A stretch of DNA of 64,000 bases from Vampirovibrio chlorellavorus (GCA_001858525.1 LAPX01000009.1:67922-131921); one strand, 5' to 3'; counted from the stretch's first letter, positions 1 through 8,660 are shown. Notes: generated by a model not told the origin, from the letters alone. Translations and numbers: made by a program.

Positions 1-128
1 ATTGTGCAGTCGATGATCAAAACGCTGAGCATAAGATTGGCCCAGACCTCTCAAGAAAATTCCATTTTGAAATACAGGATGAGTCATCCCCTGAAACGCT
101 TTTTAAATTTTCTGAAAAACTGAAGTAA
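1..128 (+). CDS. 3' end of an unidentified protein (partial)
   Basis: The frame starting at base 3 stays open and ends at a TAA at 126-128, giving 41 residues that finish FKFSEKLK. The composition is charged and soluble. The start lies outside the window and no family can be named. Frame 1 is also open (stop at 121-123), but its translation looks less protein-like. Confidence 0.4.
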   Translation, partial: CAVDDQNAEHKIGPDLSRKFHFEIQDESSPETLFKFSEKLK

Positions 129-154
129 GGGCTTGTTTAACGCTTCACGCTTTG

Positions 155-271
155 ATTTGTCATTCCCGCGCAGGCGGTAATCCAGTTTTCTGGGGAGTTG
201 TCTCAGTCACTAAACAAAATGCCTCCAGAATAATTCCGCCCTGGATTTGCGCCTGCGCGGGAATGACAAAT
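155..271. repeat. 117-bp palindromic MITE/REP-like element
   Basis: A perfect 22-bp inverted repeat bounds the element: 155-176 reads inward as ATTTGTCATTCCCGCGCAGG plus CG, and 250-271 is its exact reverse complement. The 73-bp interior is non-coding. The motif TCATTCCCGCGCAGGCGG belongs to a class of dispersed palindromic repeats seen in many bacteria, as I recall it. No transposase is present, so any movement would need help in trans. Confidence 0.75.
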
Positions 272-290
272 ATTTTTTTAAAATCGTCAT

Positions 291-322
291 AAAAAAACGG
301 GCCAGCAACTTGCTGACCCGTT
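291..322 (-). terminator. Rho-independent terminator of the SLH gene
   Basis: On the minus strand, ACGGGTCAGCAA pairs with TTGCTGGCCCGT and is followed directly by seven Ts. It lies about 20 bases past the stop codon of the SLH-domain gene. Confidence 0.8.
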
Positions 323-340
323 CTTGCGTTTGCACTGAAA

Positions 341-1630
341 TTACTGAGGCTGATTGACCTGCACGGTAATCGGTTGATCCAGCTTGATTTCCAGTTTGTC
401 GCCAGAACCGATGGATACTTCCTTGCCTTTTTTGGCAGCGGCGGCAATGGCCCCAGCGCCCGCACCCACGGCGGTGCCGTAAATGGCGCCTTTACCAACC
501 TTACCACCGGACAAGGGACCCATGGCGGTTCCCAGAGCGGCACCCAAACCAGCGCCGAGAGCGGTAGCCCCAACAGATTTCAGGATGCGACCCTTGGTGG
601 TATCACCCCGGAGCATACCGTCTTCGGTGGCCACGGAACCTTGAATGAAATAGCGCTGTCCATCCGGGGTCACAATCTCATTAAAGTTGATATCCAGGGT
701 GCCGGGCTTGCCAGTGCGACCGGCGGCTTCCACTTGGGTCACTTTGCCCACAATCTGACTGCCGCTAGGAATAATGACCTGATTGTCGGAACTGAGCAAG
801 GGTTGATCTACGTTCAAGCGGATTTCATCGCCCACCTTGTTCAACTCGGAGCTGAGCAAGCCGGTGTTCAGGGTTCCGGTAAATTTGGTGTTGGCCGGGA
901 CAGTGGCCACACGCCCTTGTAACAGGGTGGTGCCCCCCGGAGTGCTCATTCCGGTGGAGCCAGTCATGGTACCGCCTGGAGCACCTGTGCCACCGGCCAA
1001 ATTCAGGCGAGCCCGCAGGTTTTCCACCATGGCGGCGACTTCCGCCCGAGTGGTGGGAGCCAAGGGTTCAATCTGGTTTCCGGCACTGGGGTCATTGGCA
1101 TAAATGCCGGACATAATGGCCGCCGCCACGCCGGGACGAGCCCAGGTGGGGATGGCTGCGGAATCCCGGTAACCGCTCAGCACCTGATTGATAGTGGCAT
1201 CACTGGGCATGGGAATACGGGCAGCGTTGCTCAAAATGGCCATGGACTCAGCCCGGCTAATGCTTTTAGCGGGCATGAACTGACCATTGGGGTAGCCGCT
1301 GACCAAGCCGGTGGCCCGAACCGTTTCGATGGACGGGTATGCCCAATGGCTGGGGGGGACGTCGTTGAAAGTCTGGCTGCCGCTGGCATTCAGGTTCAGG
1401 CTCAAGGCCTTCACCATCATGGCGGAGAACTCGGCACGGGTGATCAAGCCTTCCGGGCGAAAGGAGCCGTCCGGGTAACCCGTTAAAATGCCTTGATTGG
1501 ACAGGCTTTGAATGGCATTTTGGGCCCAGTGGGACTGGCTATCGGCGAAGAAAGCCGCCATGGCCGACAGAGGCATGGCCACCATTTGCAGGGTTAAAGC
1601 CAGCGTAATAATTTTGGTTTGAGTTTTCAT
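341..1630 (-). CDS. SLH-domain envelope protein with C-terminal glycine zipper
   Basis: 429 aa. The first 26 residues form a signal peptide ending near SAMA-AF. Three S-layer homology repeats follow at about 28-85, 90-145 and 150-210, with the typical sequences HWAQNAIQSLSNQGILTGYPDGSF and HWAYPSIETVRATGLVSGYP seen in part. SLH repeats anchor proteins to peptidoglycan-linked polymer. After a Gly/Thr-rich linker, residues 240-340 look like a beta-rich domain (VIIPSGSQIVGKV). The segment at about 350-400 is a glycine zipper (GAGLGAALGTAMGPLSGG). A ribosome site AGGAG precedes the ATG. It is transcribed divergently from the small glycine-zipper gene at 2147. The exact role is unknown; an envelope-tethering protein is the best reading. 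Confidence 0.85.
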   Translation of the reverse strand: MKTQTKIITLALTLQMVAMPLSAMAAFFADSQSHWAQNAIQSLSNQGILTGYPDGSFRPEGLITRAEFSAMMVKALSLNLNASGSQTFNDVPPSHWAYPSIETVRATGLVSGYPNGQFMPAKSISRAESMAILSNAARIPMPSDATINQVLSGYRDSAAIPTWARPGVAAAIMSGIYANDPSAGNQIEPLAPTTRAEVAAMVENLRARLNLAGGTGAPGGTMTGSTGMSTPGGTTLLQGRVATVPANTKFTGTLNTGLLSSELNKVGDEIRLNVDQPLLSSDNQVIIPSGSQIVGKVTQVEAAGRTGKPGTLDINFNEIVTPDGQRYFIQGSVATEDGMLRGDTTKGRILKSVGATALGAGLGAALGTAMGPLSGGKVGKGAIYGTAVGAGAGAIAAAAKKGKEVSIGSGDKLEIKLDQPITVQVNQPQ

Positions 1631-2146
1631 ATTGAAGAATCTCCTGAGTTAACGAATAAGAACAAACAGTAACGAATTCTATGGAACGACTGAGTGGCGC
1701 GTCGAGAACCGGGGAATTCCAATGGGGGGCAAATCAGTCCCTGTCAGTTTGCATTCCGTGGATACCGATCTCCACCGTCCCACAACAGTCGGGCATTATT
1801 TTAATTTGGGGGGAACTCAGCCCATATTCCGTGGCCTTCTGGAGAGCTTCAGACCCGGCACTCTCAAAATTGGGTTTGTTGGACTGGTGCATAACTGCTA
1901 ATACGTTCAACAAACTGAAAAGTTTCATCAAACACTACTACTCCCTGATTTTACCACAATGGCTGTGTTAGGTTGATTGGTTCCAAAGAGGCTTGATTTT
2001 CCAGCGCATCAAGCGGGTTTTGCCTTGAGCGCTCCTGGGGTTAAAATAGAAACAAACGGAACCATAAGCTGTTTTTATCGTCGTGCTTGCCGTGTGCAAA
2101 AATTGTTTGTGGATGCGTTGACGCAAGTTTTGAAGGAGTGTTTAAC
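1631..2146. other. Intergenic region between two divergent envelope genes
   Basis: I see no convincing gene. A 96-codon plus-strand frame (1681-1971) has no ribosome site and an unnatural composition. It is followed by a hairpin (GCTTGAT at 1991-1997 with ATCAAGC at 2008-2014, then GGGTTTT), so a small transcript ending there is possible. The promoters of both flanking genes must lie here. Confidence 0.4.
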
Positions 2147-2563
2147 ATGAAATTGATGGATTTGAAGTCAAAGAACTCAGTAGCTGTGTCATTGGCGATT
2201 TTGGGCTGCGTTCTGACAACTACTCTGAACAGCAACGCCCTGGCCGAAGATTTGTGGAAGAAACCGGCGGTGAAGCAAGGGGTGGTAGGGGCCGCTGCAG
2301 GGGCTGCATTGGGTGCTTTATCCGATCGTAGTTCCGTGGGCAAAGGGGCGGTGACCGGTGCCGCCGTAGGCGTAGGCACTGGCCTGATGACCCAGTCCAA
2401 ATATTTCAGAGATAAGCCTTTGTTGCGCAATGCCGCTCAGGGGGCTGTGATTGGCACCGGCGCCGGTTATGTCACTGGCGGTAGCAAAGTGAAAGGCGCT
2501 GCCATTGGCGCTGGCGGTGGGGCTGGCTATCACTACGTTAAAAAATATCTGGACAAGCGATAG
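2147..2563 (+). CDS. Secreted glycine-zipper protein (YmgG-like)
   Basis: 138 aa. The start ATG at 2147 has GAAGGAG upstream and opens a signal peptide (residues 1-33, ending NALA-ED). The rest consists of glycine-zipper segments (VVGAAAGAALGAL, GAVTGAAVGVGTGL, GAVIGTGAGYVTGG, GAAIGAGGGAGYHY). These are typical of small outer-membrane-associated proteins whose helices pack through glycine faces. It resembles the C-terminal segment of the divergent SLH protein, which suggests that both insert into or pack at the same membrane. Function beyond envelope association is unknown. Confidence 0.75.
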   Translation: MKLMDLKSKNSVAVSLAILGCVLTTTLNSNALAEDLWKKPAVKQGVVGAAAGAALGALSDRSSVGKGAVTGAAVGVGTGLMTQSKYFRDKPLLRNAAQGAVIGTGAGYVTGGSKVKGAAIGAGGGAGYHYVKKYLDKR

Positions 2564-2585
2564 CGCCTTTTTTTAAACGGCTTGG

Positions 2586-2620
2586 GTGGACAGGTCTTGG
2601 GCCTGTCCACTTTGCTTTTC
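2586..2620 (+). terminator. Rho-independent terminator
   Basis: GTGGACAGG (2586-2594) pairs perfectly with CCTGTCCAC (2602-2610), and TTTGCTTTT follows. It closes the glycine-zipper gene. Confidence 0.8.
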
Positions 2621-2722
2621 TGCTGTCCAGGTTTTCAGTATAGTAACCACCACTGACCTTCTGTTGACCCTCTGGTCTTGTTCTTAAGGTTGATATAGCT
2701 GTAGCCACTGTCAGGATTTTTT

Positions 2723-3436
2723 ATGAGCCGCTCCCCCAAACCCACTGATTTACTAGACTATAAAGACGTCCAGACGATGATGTCGGACTTGACCCGCTGC
2801 GGCCAATGCCCCCGTTTGGTTGAGTGGCGGGAACTGGTGGCTGAAAGCAAGGTCAAACGCTACGCTGATCAATTGTACTGGGGACGCCCGGTGCCCAGTT
2901 TGGGCGATCCTAACGCCCGGTTGCTTCTGGTGGGGCTGGCTCCGGCCGCCCATGGGGGAAATCGTACCGGGCGCATGTTCACCGGGGATCGCAGTGGGGA
3001 TTGGCTGTATCGGGCCTTGCACAAAGCGGGTTTCGCCAACCAGCCTGAATCCACCAATCTGTCTGACGGCTTGCATCTCAAGGATTGCTACATCACGGCG
3101 GTGGCCCATTGCGCCCCGCCCGATAACAAACTGCTGCCCGCTGAAATGGCCCAATGTCGTCCTTACCTGTCCACGGAATTGGCCTTACTGAAAAACGTCA
3201 AAGTGATTATCGCCTTGGGGAAAGTGGCCTGGGATGCCATTTTAAAAGAACCGGCCCTCTCCCGGCCCAAAGGGGAGGCCAAGCCGACCTTTGGCCACGG
3301 GCTGGTCTATGAATTCAACGATGGCATTACCTTGATTGGGTCGTATCATCCCAGTCAGCAAAACACCTTTACCGGTCGATTGACCGAGCCCATGTTTGAT
3401 CAGGTGTTTTCGCTGGCCCGAAAGCAATTGAGCTAG
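2723..3436 (+). CDS. Family 5 uracil-DNA glycosylase (UDGb)
   Basis: 237 aa, the normal length for the family. It excises uracil, and often hypoxanthine, from DNA at the start of base excision repair. Family 5 motif A is clear (GLAPAAHGGNRTGRMFTGD, about residues 70-88), and so is motif C near the end (YHPSQQNTFTGRLT). An N-terminal CGQCPR pair plus later cysteines (AHCAPP, AQCRPY) fit the [4Fe-4S] cluster ligands of family 4/5 enzymes. Family 5 enzymes lack the catalytic Asp of motif A found in other UDGs, and the GLAPAAHGG sequence agrees with that. It stands alone, with its own upstream gap. Confidence 0.9.
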   Translation: MSRSPKPTDLLDYKDVQTMMSDLTRCGQCPRLVEWRELVAESKVKRYADQLYWGRPVPSLGDPNARLLLVGLAPAAHGGNRTGRMFTGDRSGDWLYRALHKAGFANQPESTNLSDGLHLKDCYITAVAHCAPPDNKLLPAEMAQCRPYLSTELALLKNVKVIIALGKVAWDAILKEPALSRPKGEAKPTFGHGLVYEFNDGITLIGSYHPSQQNTFTGRLTEPMFDQVFSLARKQLS

Positions 3437-3496
3437 GGGTAATAGGCGTAAACGCATTTCTCTTTCCCGTTTGCTTGTAGTGAGACAGTCCCTGCT

Positions 3497-3865
3497 TTAG
3501 GGGTCGCAGTATTTACAGGCAAATTCATTGCCATCGTCAAATGCGCCGGGGACGATGATTTTTCCGGGTAACCCGACTCCCACCAGGCTTTTGTAAATCA
3601 TTTTGCGCCAAAACGGATGCCGATCCATGCCCAGCACTTCTCCGGTGTGTACCACAATGCGATCGCCGTTGCGGTTGGTCAGCCGCACCAGTTGAGTATC
3701 CACTGGTTCCCACCGGCAGGCTTTGCACACCCGGTTTTCGGTCAGGTAAATGTCTTTATACTCCTCAGCCATGGCCATCGGCAAACTTAGGCTGGTTAGG
3801 ATAATGACCAGACTGGCGTAAGACAGTGGTCTCAGATTTTGAAGCTTGGTCGTTAACATACCCAA
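3497..3865 (-). CDS. Secreted hypothetical protein with two CxxC pairs
   Basis: 122 aa. An N-terminal signal peptide or anchor (about residues 14-33, LSYASLVIILTSLSLPMAMA) is followed by a small domain with cysteine pairs VCKACRWEP and FACKYCDP at its two ends. The arrangement suggests a disulfide-bonded or metal-binding exported protein. I do not recognise the family. It is convergent with the UDGb gene. Confidence 0.6.
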   Translation of the reverse strand: MGMLTTKLQNLRPLSYASLVIILTSLSLPMAMAEEYKDIYLTENRVCKACRWEPVDTQLVRLTNRNGDRIVVHTGEVLGMDRHPFWRKMIYKSLVGVGLPGKIIVPGAFDDGNEFACKYCDP

Positions 3866-4132
3866 GTTATCGGCCTGAATTTGCTGAACTTGAATTTCGG
3901 ATTTCTTGGCCTATATATGCGCTTACTGCTTTGATTTCTGGAATTGTATACACACTAAAAACTGGATTGATGGGGATGAGGGCTTGAAATTAAAGTTTTT
4001 GGAGGAGTTAACGATATACAAATTATCTCTTAAAAGTATGTGAATGAACCCTTGTTGAGAAGTTAGGTAGTCGCCAGGTTTCGGGATCTGGATCCCCGCA
4101 TTCTGGTTTCAATAAATAAAGGAGCTCGCTCT

Positions 4133-4573
4133 ATGGCTTACACAACCCGGTCCATCAATCCAGAAGTGCGCATAATTGATGGAGAAGTCGTGACCAATAC
4201 CCACAATATGGCCTGGGTGTTTAAGCTGGATCATGAACAACTGTTACAAGATATTGAGCAACTTTGGTGTAGCAAGGCCTTTAAAGAGCAAAACTTCTCC
4301 AAGGTCAGTTACACCGATCCAGAGGGCATTTTGCAGGAGATGTACCGGGTTAAACGGGACGGGTTTGTGTTGTTGGCCCGTGGCATTCATGGGGAAAAGC
4401 AGGAAGAACAGAAAAAAGCCTACATGGAAGGCTTTGAGCATCAGGAAGATCTACTGGCTACTGATGAATCCAAAAATAAAAATCCCTTCCTGCAATGGAG
4501 CCATTTGGACATGATGAAGATGCAGGCTTCCATTGAAGCGGAACGTCGTATTATGAACCGGGCCAATTATTAG
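4133..4573 (+). CDS. Conserved-looking hypothetical protein, soluble
   Basis: 146 aa. AAAGGAG lies 9 bases before the ATG. There is no signal peptide or membrane helix. It is rich in Glu, Gln, Lys and Met, with a predicted helical C-terminus (HLDMMKMQASIEAERRIMNRANY in part). I do not recognise the family. The upstream 260 bp (3866-4132) is non-coding and includes GGATCTGGATCC just before the gene. Confidence 0.65.
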   Translation: MAYTTRSINPEVRIIDGEVVTNTHNMAWVFKLDHEQLLQDIEQLWCSKAFKEQNFSKVSYTDPEGILQEMYRVKRDGFVLLARGIHGEKQEEQKKAYMEGFEHQEDLLATDESKNKNPFLQWSHLDMMKMQASIEAERRIMNRANY

Positions 4574-4574
4574 C

Positions 4575-4600
4575 ACAAAAAAAGCTCTGATAAAGAGCTT
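4575..4600 (-). terminator. Terminator of tRNA-Val
   Basis: On the minus strand, AAGCTCT, loop TTATC, then AGAGCTT, followed by TTTTTTT. It begins 11 bases past the tRNA CCA end. The T-run is on the minus side, so the tRNA is the main client. It may also act weakly on the gene ending at 4573. Confidence 0.75.
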
Positions 4601-4611
4601 CTTTAAAAGTA

Positions 4612-4687
4612 TGGTGGGCGCTGACGGACTCGAACCGCCGACCCTCTCGGTGTAAACGAGACGCTCTACCAACTGAGCTAAGCGCCC
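4612..4687 (-). tRNA. tRNA-Val (anticodon UAC)
   Basis: 76 nt including an encoded CCA. The acceptor stem GGGCGCT pairs with AGCGCCC, and the D-arm TAGCTCAGTTGGTAGAGC is standard. The anticodon stem TCTCG/CGAGA encloses the loop TTTACAC, giving anticodon TAC. The T-arm is GGCGGTTCGAGTCCGTC. Confidence 0.95.
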
Positions 4688-4705
4688 GTCTGCTGACGGA
4701 CTTTA

Positions 4706-4734
4706 TTTATACCCAAAGCAGTAGAGCTGGTCAA
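4706..4734 (-). promoter_or_regulatory. Promoter of tRNA-Val
   Basis: On the minus strand, TTGACC (-35), a 17-base spacer and TATAAA (-10) lie about 20 bases before the tRNA. This is near consensus for the housekeeping sigma factor. Confidence 0.75.
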
Positions 4735-4774
4735 CAGAAAATATCCGGGCGGCGGCAGGTGTGTGCTTGCTGCC

Positions 4775-5389
4775 TCATTCTGCTGGGATGGTGGTAATAG
4801 AAAGCACATCTTGCTCAGTGATGATCCACTGGGCCGGTTGGTCCCAAGAATCTCTGGGCAAAATCTCCATCAATAATGCAGCGGGCACAGCGCCCACCAG
4901 TAAGGGCTGTTTTCCGGCTTGCCGGGCAGCTTCTAAAAAGCGATCGAAATAGCCTTTTCCATACCCCAGGCGGAATCCTTGGCGATCAAAGAGCAAGCCG
5001 GGCAAAATCAGGCAATCCTCATCACGTACATTGGGTGGGTGCACTCTGAGCTCTGCGTTTTCCGGGGCCTGCGGTTCCGCAATGCCATAGTTACCGGCTT
5101 GTAAATGTTCGAAGTCACCACAGGGCACAAAGTGCATTTCCTGTCCGGGTGGCACTACGGGTAGGAACCATTCTTTTTCCGGGTGCTGGCGAACCAGTGG
5201 CCGCAAATCCAGTTCATTTTTGATGGGGTAATAGAAAAAGACCCGTTCGGCCGATTTGAAGCCGCTGAACCCCGCAATTCGCAAACAAATCGCTTCACTG
5301 ATCTCCGAAATCGGCAACTGTTTTCGCTGGCTCAAGGCTTGTTTTCTCAGTGCCGATTTGGTGAAATTTGCAGGGGGCAAATGGCTCAT
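4775..5389 (-). CDS. 5-formyltetrahydrofolate cyclo-ligase
   Basis: 204 aa, the usual length. It converts 5-formyl-THF to 5,10-methenyl-THF with ATP, recovering a dead-end folate. The N-terminal RKQALSQRKQL helix and the family signature LPGLLFDRQGFRLGYGKGYFDRFL (seen in parts; about residues 148-172) carry the phosphate- and folate-binding residues. FYYPIKNELDLRPL matches the conserved second strand region. It is divergent from the XRE regulator and not in an operon. Confidence 0.93.
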   Translation of the reverse strand: MSHLPPANFTKSALRKQALSQRKQLPISEISEAICLRIAGFSGFKSAERVFFYYPIKNELDLRPLVRQHPEKEWFLPVVPPGQEMHFVPCGDFEHLQAGNYGIAEPQAPENAELRVHPPNVRDEDCLILPGLLFDRQGFRLGYGKGYFDRFLEAARQAGKQPLLVGAVPAALLMEILPRDSWDQPAQWIITEQDVLSITTIPAE

Positions 5390-5480
5390 CTATTAAGCTT
5401 TCAGGCTGAAAATTAAAGTTTTCCCGAAGTGGGTCGATGATCAATATCAAGTGATAAAGCCAGGAGGCTCCTCACACTTT

Positions 5481-5837
5481 ATGATAAACGATCGCAATCA
5501 ATTTTGTTTCCGTCTCAAGCAGGCCAGGCAAGAAGCCAAACTGAAGCAGGAAGTGGTGGCTCGCTACTTGCAAATTCCCACCTCTGCGGTTTCCTCCTTT
5601 GAGTCTGGCAGTCGAAAGCTGGATGCTCTGGAACTATTCATGCTGTCAAAGTTGTACAAAAAGCCCATGGAGTGGTTTTTCAGCGAGCGGCCTGATTACA
5701 TGTTCATTGCCAACCGGGCCCAAACGGATGCCGATGACCCCCTGATCGCCGAATGCTTCAAGTTGCTCAAAAGCGCCCCCAAGCACTTGCAAAAAAGTGC
5801 GGCCTACGGTGTTATTGGCTTTTTAAGCGAACGCTAA
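5481..5837 (+). CDS. XRE-family helix-turn-helix regulator
   Basis: 118 aa from ATG 5481; an in-frame GTG at 5451 is an alternative. AGGAGG at about 5462 is 13 bases from the ATG, so the start is uncertain. The Cro/CI HTH spans about residues 9-62 (FRLKQARQEAKLKQEVVARYL, SAVSSFESGSRKLDALELF), with a C-terminal helical tail (YGVIGFLSER). The VSSFESG recognition helix is the classic form. No linked toxin is seen, so it is probably a stand-alone transcription regulator. Confidence 0.8.
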   Translation: MINDRNQFCFRLKQARQEAKLKQEVVARYLQIPTSAVSSFESGSRKLDALELFMLSKLYKKPMEWFFSERPDYMFIANRAQTDADDPLIAECFKLLKSAPKHLQKSAAYGVIGFLSER

Positions 5838-5951
5838 GTACTCCCACTTCAGACAAAGTGTGACTATCAAACTTTCAAGTGGCAGTTTCTCCACCCAATA
5901 GGTGAAATACACGCTTATTCGCCTGCATCTTAACCCACACTCGGTAACCTA

Positions 5952-5960
5952 TGCTATATT
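5952..5960 (+). promoter_or_regulatory. Putative extended -10 promoter for pilus genes
   Basis: TGCTATATT matches an extended -10 (TGnTATAAT-like). The -35 is weak. The implied transcription start, about 5967, lies downstream of the first possible ATG (5951). That supports translation of the pilM-type gene from ATG 6002. Confidence 0.4.
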
Positions 5961-6001
5961 GGTCTAATCTGGAACGAGTGTTGGAGTGTGGCAGCGAATT
6001 C

Positions 6002-7591
6002 ATGACCGTAAGCCCCAGTAAAAAAAAGCCGGTTTATGCGGCTCTTTCTATTACGCATCAGGCTGTTGAACTGGTGGTATTCAACCCCAAAAGCTTATCG
6101 GTCGAGCAATCCTTCTCGATTCCGTTGCCAGATGGCGTGATTGATCCTGAGCTGGATCTGGTTCAGGATAGCGGCACTTTAAAAGAAGCCCTCAAGCAGC
6201 TGTTTCGGGCCGCCCGGCCCAAGGTGTCCGTGGTGCATTTGTCGGTGCCGGCCACATTGCTGCGTTTGGTTGAAATGCCCAAGGCGCTGGATGCAGCGGG
6301 GCTTTACCTATCCCTGTCCAGTGAGGCCGAACGATATAAAGCTTTTGATAACACCGAAGCGGTGGTTGATTTTTTCATTGTGAATAACCCACAACTGCCT
6401 GCGAGTATGCAGCAGTTGATGTTGGGGGCCATTCGCAGTGATGTGCTGGCTGTGTATCAGCATTGCCTGAAAGAGGTGAAGGTTAAGATTCACAGTGTGG
6501 GACTTGAGCCTTTAAATGTGCTTCGGGGGATGGCTGGGACTGGCGTGTTGGATAGCCTGGTTCAGCAAGTGGGTACCGATGCCCATTGGGGCATGATTCT
6601 GGCTGACCCCACCCATGTGCGTTTTTCCTTGTGGCAATGCGATCAGCTGCTGGAGTTTCGGGAATTGGCCATGGATACCCGCAATTTTGCCAGTGGTGCC
6701 AGTGATCCCATGCTGGTTGAAGACCTGTTGGAGGAAATCCGCCGCACCACCAAGACGCTTCAACCGGTGTTGTGGATGACTCAGAACATTCCCAGTCAAT
6801 TGTGTGACGCCTTGTCCGGGCATTTGGAGTGTCCGGTGCGCAATGCCCCGTTGGGCAATGCGGTTAATATGGCCCAACCCGTCAGCTTGGCAGGCATTGG
6901 CGCGGCCATGAGTTCGGTGGTTCCCTTTCCCTTTGATCTGGATATTATTGAAGGCGCTAAATCGGCCAATACTTCTGGTGGCGGATCTTCCAAAATAGCC
7001 TCTGGTCCTGTGGACACTGGCTCTGGTGGTGGTCCGGCCTGGTTGATTCCTGCAGGATTGGTCTCACTGCTTTTGAGTGGCATAGCCACGGGTGCTTTGT
7101 GGCTGTTGGCCACCAGTGTCGCTGGTCAGGTGCCTGGGGTTCAATCCAAGGTGGATGCCCTTAAAGTCGAAGTGTCCGGTTTAGAGAGTCGACAGAAGGA
7201 ATTGAAGCGGAAAGCGGAGCTGGACCAGACCCTGATTGAGATACTGGAAACGGCTAAGGTCCGGAACTTTGTCTATGTGGCCTTAACCGATGATTTAAAA
7301 AGAAAAACACCCACCCAGATCTGGATTCAGTCCCTGGAAGTGAAAGACGGCCTGGCTTTAACCGGCAAGGCCCTGAATCACAAGGCGGTTATTCAGTTTG
7401 CCAAAAGTTTTGACGCGGCGCCCTATACCAAAGCGGTTTTGATTGATTCTATTATGGAAGGGACTATGGGGCCTAATCTGGTGTATGACTTTAAAATCAG
7501 CGGCGGGGTGAATCTGGATAAATCCTTGTTGCCCTCCCAGAGCACACCCGTTTCCAAATCGGATGCCAAACCACAAACTTCCGGAGCTTGA
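6002..7591 (+). CDS. PilM-PilN fusion, type IV pilus inner-membrane assembly
   Basis: 529 aa from ATG 6002; another in-frame ATG lies at 5951. The first ~310 residues resemble the actin-like PilM cytoplasmic protein (VYAALSITHQAVELVVFNP, then the conserved-looking VHLSVPATLLRLVEMP). A low-complexity Ser/Gly linker precedes one transmembrane helix (WLIPAGLVSLLLSGIATGALW, in part). After it come a coiled coil and a PilN-like periplasmic domain (TPTQIWIQSLEVKDGLALTG, KAVIQFAKSF). In most bacteria PilM and PilN are separate and bind through a short PilN N-terminal peptide; here they form one chain. The pilO-type gene follows 6 bases later. Assignment is by architecture and motif resemblance. Confidence 0.75.
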   Translation: MTVSPSKKKPVYAALSITHQAVELVVFNPKSLSVEQSFSIPLPDGVIDPELDLVQDSGTLKEALKQLFRAARPKVSVVHLSVPATLLRLVEMPKALDAAGLYLSLSSEAERYKAFDNTEAVVDFFIVNNPQLPASMQQLMLGAIRSDVLAVYQHCLKEVKVKIHSVGLEPLNVLRGMAGTGVLDSLVQQVGTDAHWGMILADPTHVRFSLWQCDQLLEFRELAMDTRNFASGASDPMLVEDLLEEIRRTTKTLQPVLWMTQNIPSQLCDALSGHLECPVRNAPLGNAVNMAQPVSLAGIGAAMSSVVPFPFDLDIIEGAKSANTSGGGSSKIASGPVDTGSGGGPAWLIPAGLVSLLLSGIATGALWLLATSVAGQVPGVQSKVDALKVEVSGLESRQKELKRKAELDQTLIEILETAKVRNFVYVALTDDLKRKTPTQIWIQSLEVKDGLALTGKALNHKAVIQFAKSFDAAPYTKAVLIDSIMEGTMGPNLVYDFKISGGVNLDKSLLPSQSTPVSKSDAKPQTSGA

Positions 7592-7597
7592 TAGAGA

Positions 7598-8365
7598 ATG
7601 GCCTTGAAACAGTCTGAAAAAACACTGGTTGGGGTTGCCATGATTGCAGCCGGGATTGCCTTGGTGGTTGCGGTCGGCTTACCTCAATTTGACGCCTATA
7701 ATGCCAGCAATACCGAGTTGACGAGTTTAAAGGATGAGATCACCTCGCTGGAGACCCAGAAAACTTCGTTGGCTGCTCAGATCAAAATTTTGGAAAAAAA
7801 CACCGATATTCCATCGGATATTAAGGTTAAAACTTTTACCCCTGATACCCGTGAGCAAATGATTAAACAAATGCTGGATCAAGCGGTCGGGCTGGCATCA
7901 GGGACTGGTAATATATTTATTAGCCTGTCTCCGGTTGAAGTGGCCCCCTTTCCCGGTACGGCAGAGGCTGCCGCAAAGGACGGACAAAGTGGGGATGCGG
8001 CTCAGGGAGAGAATAAAGACACCGCCAATAGTGACCAAAGTGAGTCGGCTGATGCCAGTGCTGGCGCAGAGGCGTCTGGTGCGGATGGCGAGAGTAAGGA
8101 ACCCCCACCCCCGCCGGCTCCTACACTGAGCACCTTTGGTTATGAACTGGCCGTCCGGGGAACCTACGATACCATTCAAAAATTTTTGCAAAAGATGACC
8201 CAACAAAAAGAGCTGATGGAAATCCTGGAGATGACCCTGGAAAATGAAGCAACCGCCACATCAGGCAGTTCCTCCAGTAGTGGCAGCTCAACATTAGCCA
8301 ACCCCAAGTCCCCCATCAAGTTAAAGGTCACATTGCGATTGGCCATGCAGCAAGTCGAACCTTAA
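7598..8365 (+). CDS. PilO-like type IV pilus alignment protein
   Basis: 255 aa. It has one N-terminal membrane helix (VGVAMIAAGIALVVAVGLP, residues 11-29), a coiled coil (about 38-70), and a periplasmic domain with the PilO-like pattern YELAVRGTYDTIQKFLQKM. The domain is interrupted by a long acidic Ala/Ser/Asp-rich insertion (about residues 115-170). PilO pairs with PilN to link the inner-membrane motor to the outer-membrane secretin. Its position right behind the PilM-PilN fusion supports the call. No pilP or pilQ follows. Confidence 0.7.
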   Translation: MALKQSEKTLVGVAMIAAGIALVVAVGLPQFDAYNASNTELTSLKDEITSLETQKTSLAAQIKILEKNTDIPSDIKVKTFTPDTREQMIKQMLDQAVGLASGTGNIFISLSPVEVAPFPGTAEAAAKDGQSGDAAQGENKDTANSDQSESADASAGAEASGADGESKEPPPPPAPTLSTFGYELAVRGTYDTIQKFLQKMTQQKELMEILEMTLENEATATSGSSSSSGSSTLANPKSPIKLKVTLRLAMQQVEP

Positions 8366-8660
8366 AAAAAGTCCACAAAATAAAAACCTGTAACATTGCT
8401 GCTACAGGGTTGGACATAGGCTGGGTTGAAATCTGATTGATGGTGAACACGGAGGGTCGTTGTTCTGGATCAATCAAGTTTCTATGTGGGATTGCTGTGT
8501 GATTACTGAATCATTTCTGAATGTTGGATGCGATGTGCATCTCTCTTGATTTAATAAAAACAAAATTAAGGACGGGATTGCTGCCTAAGTTATAAACTTT
8601 AACAATTTCCATAGAAACTCTATATCCTGCTTATTGCGGTGGTAGTCTGCCCAGATAGAC
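8366..8660. other. Intergenic region behind the pilus genes
   Basis: No gene is visible. A hairpin CCTGTA/TACAGG at about 8388-8409 lacks a T-run, so it is a weak terminator candidate for the pilus operon. The rest is AT-rich without clear signals. Confidence 0.4.

Noticed and set aside
1681-1971. 96-codon plus-strand frame followed by a hairpin
   Set aside because: No ribosome site and an unnatural composition. The hairpin is noted in the intergenic entry but does not make a gene.
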